Source: Cephalotus follicularis (lineage: Eukaryota; Streptophyta; Magnoliopsida; Oxalidales; Cephalotaceae). From it: a stretch of 64,000 nucleotides of DNA. Each line of letters starts with the position of its first letter. Position 1 is the stretch's first letter. The notes beneath the pieces were generated by a model that saw nothing but the letters and a program-made list of their open reading frames with translations, did not search any database and was not told the origin of the DNA. Both the position numbers and the translations under genes were made by a program. The stretch covers positions 327,042-391,041 of the forward strand of contig BDDD01001449.1 of NCBI GenBank assembly GCA_001972305.1, given 5' to 3'. Below are positions 58,485 to 64,000 of the stretch, piece by piece.

Positions 58485-58776
58485 GTTTTAAATCTGGATC
58501 AGTCATCAATTCGTCAAGATGATTGAATTCGACCGAACCAACTGAGTCCACCGGTCTAATAGTCAGACAATTTACACATTAATTTAAAATTATCGTTTAA
58601 AAAGTTATTTTTTATTTTTTTAGTGACTTGACTGGTCCAACCCTGACAGGATTGCTTGAATCGTCAGATCAATCCAGTCTAACTCGCACCAAAAACTAGT
58701 GCAGAGTTTTGATTTTTTCTGAACCAAAATAGTTCGAGTGCCATCTAATCTAGTAGGACTGGTAGAGTTTTAAAAC
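58485..58776. mobile_element. MITE-like element with GTTTTAAA ends
   Basis: The left end GTTTTAAATCTGGATCAGTC and the right end GACTGGTAGAGTTTTAAAAC are imperfect inverted repeats about 290 bp apart. The interior is non-coding. Plant MITEs with GTTTTAAA termini are common, but the target duplication here is not clear. Confidence 0.5.
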
Positions 58777-58910
58777 ACTGAAATTAAAAGTACAACCAAA
58801 TATTTAAAAAAAAATGGTGAAAGCCAACAATTATAAGTATACCCAGCCGACAAAATAAGAGTTTTTATCCAAATTGCCAAACTATTTATTGGTCGTCTTT
58901 TATGCCATTT

Positions 58911-58930
58911 GACTTTTCATAAAGTCAATA
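58911..58930. promoter_or_regulatory. Inverted W-box pair upstream of the WRKY gene
   Basis: TTGACT on the plus strand at 58911 is followed within about 20 bp by AGTCAA, the same core on the minus strand. TTGAC(C/T) is the WRKY binding core. The position, about 230 bp before the start codon and about 100 bp before the TATA box, fits auto- or cross-regulation by WRKY proteins. This is inference from motifs. Confidence 0.5.
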
Positions 58931-59018
58931 TAGCAATGGAAATGCAAAACTGCAAATGGGAAAGCATGAGACTACAAACTAGCAGTTTTTACAAAACACC
59001 TACTCAAAGTCTCTCCAT

Positions 59019-59026
59019 TATATAAA
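59019..59026 (+). promoter_or_regulatory. TATA box of the WRKY gene
   Basis: TATATAAA lies about 123 bp before the ATG at 59149. A pyrimidine-rich leader with a (CT)n tract (about 59109-59130) follows, which is a typical plant core promoter and 5' UTR arrangement. Confidence 0.6.
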
Positions 59027-59148
59027 CAAATCCTTACCACGACTTCTTCTTGTGTCTCTCCCTACCAAGGCATCTTCTTGTATCTCTTCACAAATTCTTC
59101 AAGTCATCCTCTCTCTCTCTCTCTCTCTAGTCACTTAGTAAATTTGGC

Positions 59149-60704
59149 ATGAGTGAGTTTGTTTACATGGAGGGCTGGGATTTGCAGGCAGTAGTAAGAG
59201 GGTGCAGCACCAATGATGCAGCTGCCAATATGTTAGATAATAACCCATCATCTTTCTTTGCTCCTTTGAGTCTTGAACAAGATCATGACTTTCTTTTAAG
59301 TTTTCCTGAATTCTGTGGATCCAACACTACATCAGTTTTCGATGAACTTGAAGATCTTTACAAGCCCTTTTATCCTATGTTGCAACCCCATTCTCCACAA
59401 ACCAGTCTTGCTAGTTCATTTTCTGTTGCCAATGAAGAGCAAGAGCAAAAGAAGCAGCAGCCTCCTGTTGAATCTGATATTTCTGCAACTAGAAATGATA
59501 TTGTTACTAATGCAGTTAAATCCAAAAGAAGGTTAGTCTTTGTATATATATATATTTGTTTTGTTATGGACTTGGAAATGGAAATTTGCCAATTTCATAA
59601 TTAAGAATGTTCAAATCATTGGTTACCTTTTTAACAGGAAGAATCAAAACAAAATGGTAGTAGAGCAGGTGACAGCAGAAGGTCTCTTATCAGATAAGTG
59701 GGCTTGGAGAAAATATGGGCAAAAGCCCATCAAGGGATCACCCTATCCAAGGTAAACATCTCTCTCCATTATTCATTTATTTATTTTCTGTCAAGTAAAA
59801 ATTATGTCGCCTTTATAAATTGAGTTATTGGATAATCTTTTATATATAACTTGGATTATTGGATGAGATCCTGAAAGTAAACCTGGAAAGTGAAAGATTA
59901 GTGACCTGTTTAGTAACTCCATTATTGGACAAACTTGTGGTCTCTAAAGTTCTCTGACATTATGTGAGAAATTCATTTTGTAAGCTATTTTTATCCAAAG
60001 CATTTCAACAAATCAGACAAAACATCCTAAATGAGAAACGAGATCCTCTGATCCTCTGTTGAGCGCCGTGAAACGTTCAATACCATTGGATAAAAAAAAA
60101 ATTACTTCTTTTTAAAAAAAAAATCGGATCCAACGGGTGCTACGGCGTATGCTACACTTCGCGCAACATAGGATTTGTATTGCCTAAATGATGCTCCACA
60201 ACTATGTTTTTGACAGCAACTTTTGACAGTATTTTAAAAAAGATACATCAGTACCAAAGGCCCTTGATCTATCTCCATTTCTAACCCAACTTGGTTGATT
60301 ATAAATGAACAAGCAGGAGCTATTATAGGTGCAGCAGCTCAAAAGGATGCTTAGCAAGAAAACAAGTTGAGAGGGACCCAACGGATCCCAGATTCTTCAT
60401 CGTAACCTACACAGCTGAGCACAGCCACACCCACCCAACTCGCCGGAACTGCCTAGCAGGAAGCACCCGAAACAAGTCCTCTACACCTAAAGTGAGTCCC
60501 CATATGACAATACCTGCAGACACTGTTGCTTCTCCTACAACCCCATCAATGGCATCCACTGAAGATGAGAATGTGAAAAAAGATGAGGAGCAAATGCTTG
60601 AAGATGATCAAAGTAATACAAGTGTCATGCAGGACATGATGTTTAGTGATGATATGTATCCAAGCTTTGAGGATATGGAAAGACTGTTTATAAATCAATA
60701 TTAA
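59149..60704 (+). CDS. WRKY transcription factor, group IIe (WRKY22/27/29-like)
   Basis: A sequence-specific DNA-binding protein of the nucleus that recognises W-boxes. The WRKY22/29 branch acts in MAP-kinase-driven immune responses. Exons 59149-59531, 59638-59751 and 60317-60704 give 294 residues. The single WRKY domain has WRKYGQK at about 151-157 and a C-X5-C-X23-H-X-H zinc site (Cys171, Cys177, His201, His203). The intron falls at the conserved arginine before SYYRC, as in group II genes. [20 protein letters not shown] and [14 protein letters not shown] are typical of group IIe. The N-terminus is acidic with a KSKRRKNQNK basic stretch before the domain that may act as a nuclear signal. 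The C-terminus is Asp/Glu/Met-rich, suggesting activation. Intact; exact orthologue not assigned. Confidence 0.94.
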
Positions 60705-62913
60705 CAGATTTGACTTTTAAGTTTTCTTCGTTGAAAAGAGAGACCGTAATTTTTAGAAACATAGCTGCAATTAGATCACAGTTGAAATATCCAAACAACG
60801 TTGGTTGAAATATCATCGTTGATGTTTCAAAATATTATCAATGTTGTTTTGACTATTCAGTTAAGATATCATTATAACAACCGCGTATAATAACACTACT
60901 TTTTTTTTTTTCCTTTTTCACCCATTTTTGTTTTTAGAAGATCAGTTTTTGTGTAGGTGTTTTAGTGAAATGTATTGTAGGTACCGGACAAAAATAAGTA
61001 AGTGTTTGTTGAATGCTAGGAAACGTTTTTAATCAATGACAAGAAAGCTACATTCAAACTTCAGACTTTTCAACACACATAGGATCAATTTACAGCTAAC
61101 TCTATTGTTTTCTTCTGTTAAATATCTCATGAGGGATTACTATATAACATCACCTATTTATTTCCCATAATTGACGCACAACAACTTGGACTTTTTTTAT
61201 TTTTTATAATCAAGAAACTGATTCGGATCCTATGGTGGTAGTCACAAATTACTGTTAACGAGATTAGTATTAAGATATCAGACTTATTTCACATCTCTTT
61301 AGTGTAAATATCTGTTCAATATAAATAGATAAAAATATCAATTTAATTTCTGAATTTTTATTCAAAATATTTATTTATATTAACGGTACAAGCATGGTAA
61401 TAACGTGACACTGATATCACGTCAGTACTTTTGTCATATAAAGATAAAAATTGAAAAAAAATCATTAACAATAATAAAATAATAATAAAATCTCCTTCAA
61501 AATTTTTGTTCTTCGTTAATATAACTGTTCTCATTATTTTAAGGTAAAACAACTAATGTAAATGACTATCTTTAACTATTTTCATTACAACATGCTATGT
61601 GATTCGAATTTTTCCATTACATTTTTTCATTTGAAAACTAGACAGGTATAGCTTTACAATGACTGTTCGTTTGCTCAAAACGAGCAATTACGAGAACGAA
61701 TCCTCGATGTTAAGTAAAACCGGTATTTTCTACGTTACTGAAAAATTAATGCGAACCGTTTCGAACCTTTGAATCGGTCTGGACCGAACCGTACATGTGC
61801 CAGACCAGCCTGTAAACTGCCAATTTAAAAAGAAAAACCTAACCGACCCGTCTGCATTAATTTGGATCATGGGCCAATCCAAACCAGCCCATGCCCAACT
61901 ATAAATTCATCTCGTACCAAAGCCTCATTCACCACCAAAAGTGATCTACGACACTCACTTTTTCCTAAACATATACATATTGGCGGGACTCTAAAGCTGC
62001 GTTTGGTAACGCGTTTTGCGTTACCAAACGCAGTTATGAAAACACTGTTTTATAAAAAGTTGTATTTTATGCGTTTGGCAAAAAAAATCAAAACCCAGTT
62101 CTTTAAAACGCCGTTCTCAAGCTTAAGGCTTGAGAACGCGTTAAAATTAAAGCGTTCCGAAGCTGAACTTCGTTCTCCTCATGCTTTGCCCCTCTCTCCG
62201 CTTACCCAGCTCTAGTGCTCCTTCTGCTTCCTCATTATCGTTTTTTCTATTCTCTTTCTCCATTCTCTCTAAAAAATCTCTGCTCTCAATTTATCCTCAC
62301 CATTTCATTATCCGCCTCCCTCATTCCTCTGTTTCAACCGAAACCATCCCCCTCTCTCTTTCATATAGTGTTGCACAAGAAAAACGAAGACAATCACACC
62401 GCATAAGTAACCGAAGCTTGAAGATTTTATTGTTGGGACTTTGGTTCGGATTGATGATGGTTGTGGCTGTTTATTTGCTTTGTTGATGGTGACTATAGTG
62501 GCTGTTTGATTTGGGTATTTGGGCAATGGCGAGACTCAAATTAAAGAACTTTATCATAATTTAATCTTGGTGAATTATTATTAGCTTTACTTTTTTTTAT
62601 TAAGAGCTGTTAAATGTACTAAAGTTTAACCAACATTATTGTGTGGTTTCTAACAAAATAGAGAAATTCAATCTTTTTTTTTTGCACCTTAGCTTCGCCT
62701 TCACCTATTTGTGTATGCACTAGTGTTTTAACAAATATTTAATGTCCATAACATTTTTATCAGTCCATTTATTAATTTATTTGTGTTACATCAACTTTTA
62801 GTAAGTTACAATATTGTATATAACTGGATACATGTGACTTTATTGTTTCTAATTGCATCCATTCTTATACTCTAGATCTGTATAAATTGTAAACCTACCC
62901 TTCTTTTAGCTTT
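60705..62913. other. Intergenic, between WRKY and endoglucanase genes
   Basis: The WRKY 3' UTR lies at the left. The rest is AT-rich, apart from a GC-richer patch at 61990-62200 with a perfect hairpin (listed separately). Open frames at about 61862-62215 and 62181-62486 show no domain and cross the repeat-like patch. I regard them as chance, although 62180-62480 has a UTR-like pyrimidine-rich character. No RNA gene recognised. Confidence 0.45.
61997..62033. repeat. Perfect hairpin, 16-bp stem and 5-nt loop
   Basis: CTGCGTTTGGTAACGC is followed by a five-base spacer and its exact reverse complement GCGTTACCAAACGCAG. Two further short palindromic segments (TTCTCAAGCTTAAGGCTTGAGAA-like at about 62116-62139, and GAAGCTGAACTTC at about 62158) lie in the next 150 bp. 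This looks like the folded end of a hAT-type MITE, whose ends often read GCGTTTGGTAAC. The full element was not delimited. Confidence 0.6.
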
Positions 62914-64000
62914 TCAGGTAGCTAGCAAAGCAGCAACTGAACCAACAAAAGCAGCATTCATGTAAGTGGTAGGTTCAGAGTGTGAATAGTCTGATCTCAA
63001 ATCATTGAAGTGGTCATTGATATCTGGACCTCCAACAATAGAACCCATATGTGTATTAGGATTTGGATTGCTAGATGTGTAATAACTTGAATACCCATCA
63101 TTGCAGCCCACCTTGTTTGGGTGTGCATGGATTGAAGGGATGGATGCACCTCTATGGTGTACCTGATTTGGGTACTTACTTCCAAAACCTACCATATATG
63201 CCATTTGCATAGGGTTGTTTCCCAGTATATAGTCCACCTGAAAAGCAGGAGCAAAGAATTATCCAATGCCGTGAAAAACAAATTTTCGACAAGGGAAAAA
63301 CCGAAAAATTAAAGTTAGCACATTGGACAGCGCACCGGACCCTTATGAAGAGGAGCAGGATCCGAAAAGAAGTGGTATCTACCTGTGATTTGGCAAAGGC
63401 TTTAATTTGAGGGGCAGAGAAAAGGGTAAAGCCGCATTGGACACCACTAAGATGATATTCATCTAAGATCTTGGAGTAGATAAACAGCAGCATGGAAGAG
63501 CTTGTAACATACTGTAAATTACTACCATCTCTAGTATACAGAAGACCACCTGCATACAAACCAGACACTTCCTTGAACATTTATTAGATTCATATATATA
63601 AATATACAGGAATCAATTGAACAACATAAATAGATGATCAAAATGTGTACAAGGAGTTGTTTTGATCTGTATTGAGCTACTTCCTGGCATCAATGCACAA
63701 ACAAATGATTCCGCATCGCTTTTGAACTTACTCAAATCATTCTTCCCACCATGAAATTCCTAGAAGGTAATAATTTTCTTACTTCATTGTCAAGTTATCT
63801 GAAATAAAAAGCTTCTATTTGTGGCTATACCTTTGCAAGTAATGTCTGTGCCCCAGCAAATTTGTTATCCCAACTGAACTCAGACACTGCCTGACTCCAC
63901 CCTTGATTGCTCAAGACATAAGTCAAGTACTTGCTGTCTCCACTTGCTTTATATAGCCAAGCTGCAGCCCATAACAGCTCATCCTAAATTACAATTTAGA
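62914..64000 (-). CDS. Endo-1,4-beta-glucanase, GH9 family, 3' part (4 exons)
   Basis: A secreted-type cellulase of family GH9 acting on beta-1,4-glucans in the cell wall, cutting with inversion. Exons visible on the minus strand are 63983-63831, 63759-63651, 63549-63383 and 63237-62914; the 5' part lies beyond the window. The 250 visible residues include [54 protein letters not shown], the GH9 signature [17 protein letters not shown] with VHHRGAS, and the second signature [19 protein letters not shown]. In the latter Asp and Glu are the catalytic residues of the family. It stops shortly after LLAT with no carbohydrate-binding module, so it is a plain catalytic-domain (class B) enzyme as far as visible. 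The junction near 63651/63549 yields Cys where Gly is usual (TTPCGLL), which is worth a check. Confidence 0.94.

Noticed and set aside
61862-62486. Two overlapping plus-strand open frames
   Set aside because: They run across a palindromic MITE-like patch and pyrimidine-rich DNA with no recognisable protein features.
1-64000. A new multi-gene system or biosynthetic cluster
   Set aside because: The recognised genes belong to unrelated housekeeping, hormone, meiotic, defence and cell-wall functions, each with its own promoter region. I see nothing linking them beyond ordinary gene neighbourhood.

Overview
The window is nuclear DNA of a flowering plant, most likely a eudicot. The genes have many short exons with GT/AG introns, the proteins belong to plant families, the intergenic DNA is AT-rich, and nested LTR elements and MITEs are abundant. 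I cannot name the species. All gene models were built by reading splice sites and reading frames against remembered family features; no search was run.

Genes in order: the 3' part of a monodehydroascorbate reductase gene (+, 109-1857, truncated by the window start); a small isoprenylated HMA-domain protein (+, 7595-8817); a type I ACC synthase (-, 11362-14986) with a broken partial copy of itself at 16495-16945; chloroplast IspF of the MEP pathway (-, 18806-21364); the small ubiquitin-ligase subunit DDA1 (-, 22635-25364); a nucleolar-type G-patch protein with a LYAR-like tail (+, 27701-37767); the meiotic SPO11-2 protein (-, 38105-41050), tail-to-tail with the G-patch gene; a group IIe WRKY factor of the WRKY22/27/29 type (+, 59149-60704); and the 3' part of a GH9 endoglucanase (-, 62914 to the window end). 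They look like ordinary, functionally unrelated neighbours. Nothing suggests an operon or biosynthetic cluster.

Repeats fill most of the rest. Region 2.7-7.1 kb is a large inverted repeat that carries further insertions, including a Mutator-type MITE with a perfect 9-bp target duplication. A second MITE of the same family lies at 41.6-42.4 kb. At 25.9-27.4 kb is a TG...CA element with long inverted ends, a 5-bp target duplication and an eight-copy 68-bp minisatellite. A decayed Copia element sits in an intron of the G-patch gene. Region 45.8-58.5 kb is a transposon nest. It holds three solo-LTR-like elements of one family (A 45819-49488, B 49703-52571, C 56315-58460). A and B lie inverted to each other about 215 bp apart. 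A contains a smaller solo LTR with a 216-bp tandem duplication spanning its TATA box. B is inserted in one LTR of a gutted Tork-like Copia element.

I found no convincing new multi-gene system. The most interesting signals are the inverted LTR pair with its shared regulatory-looking satellite, the duplicated LTR promoter, the partial ACC synthase duplication, and the MITE family built from palindromic modules.
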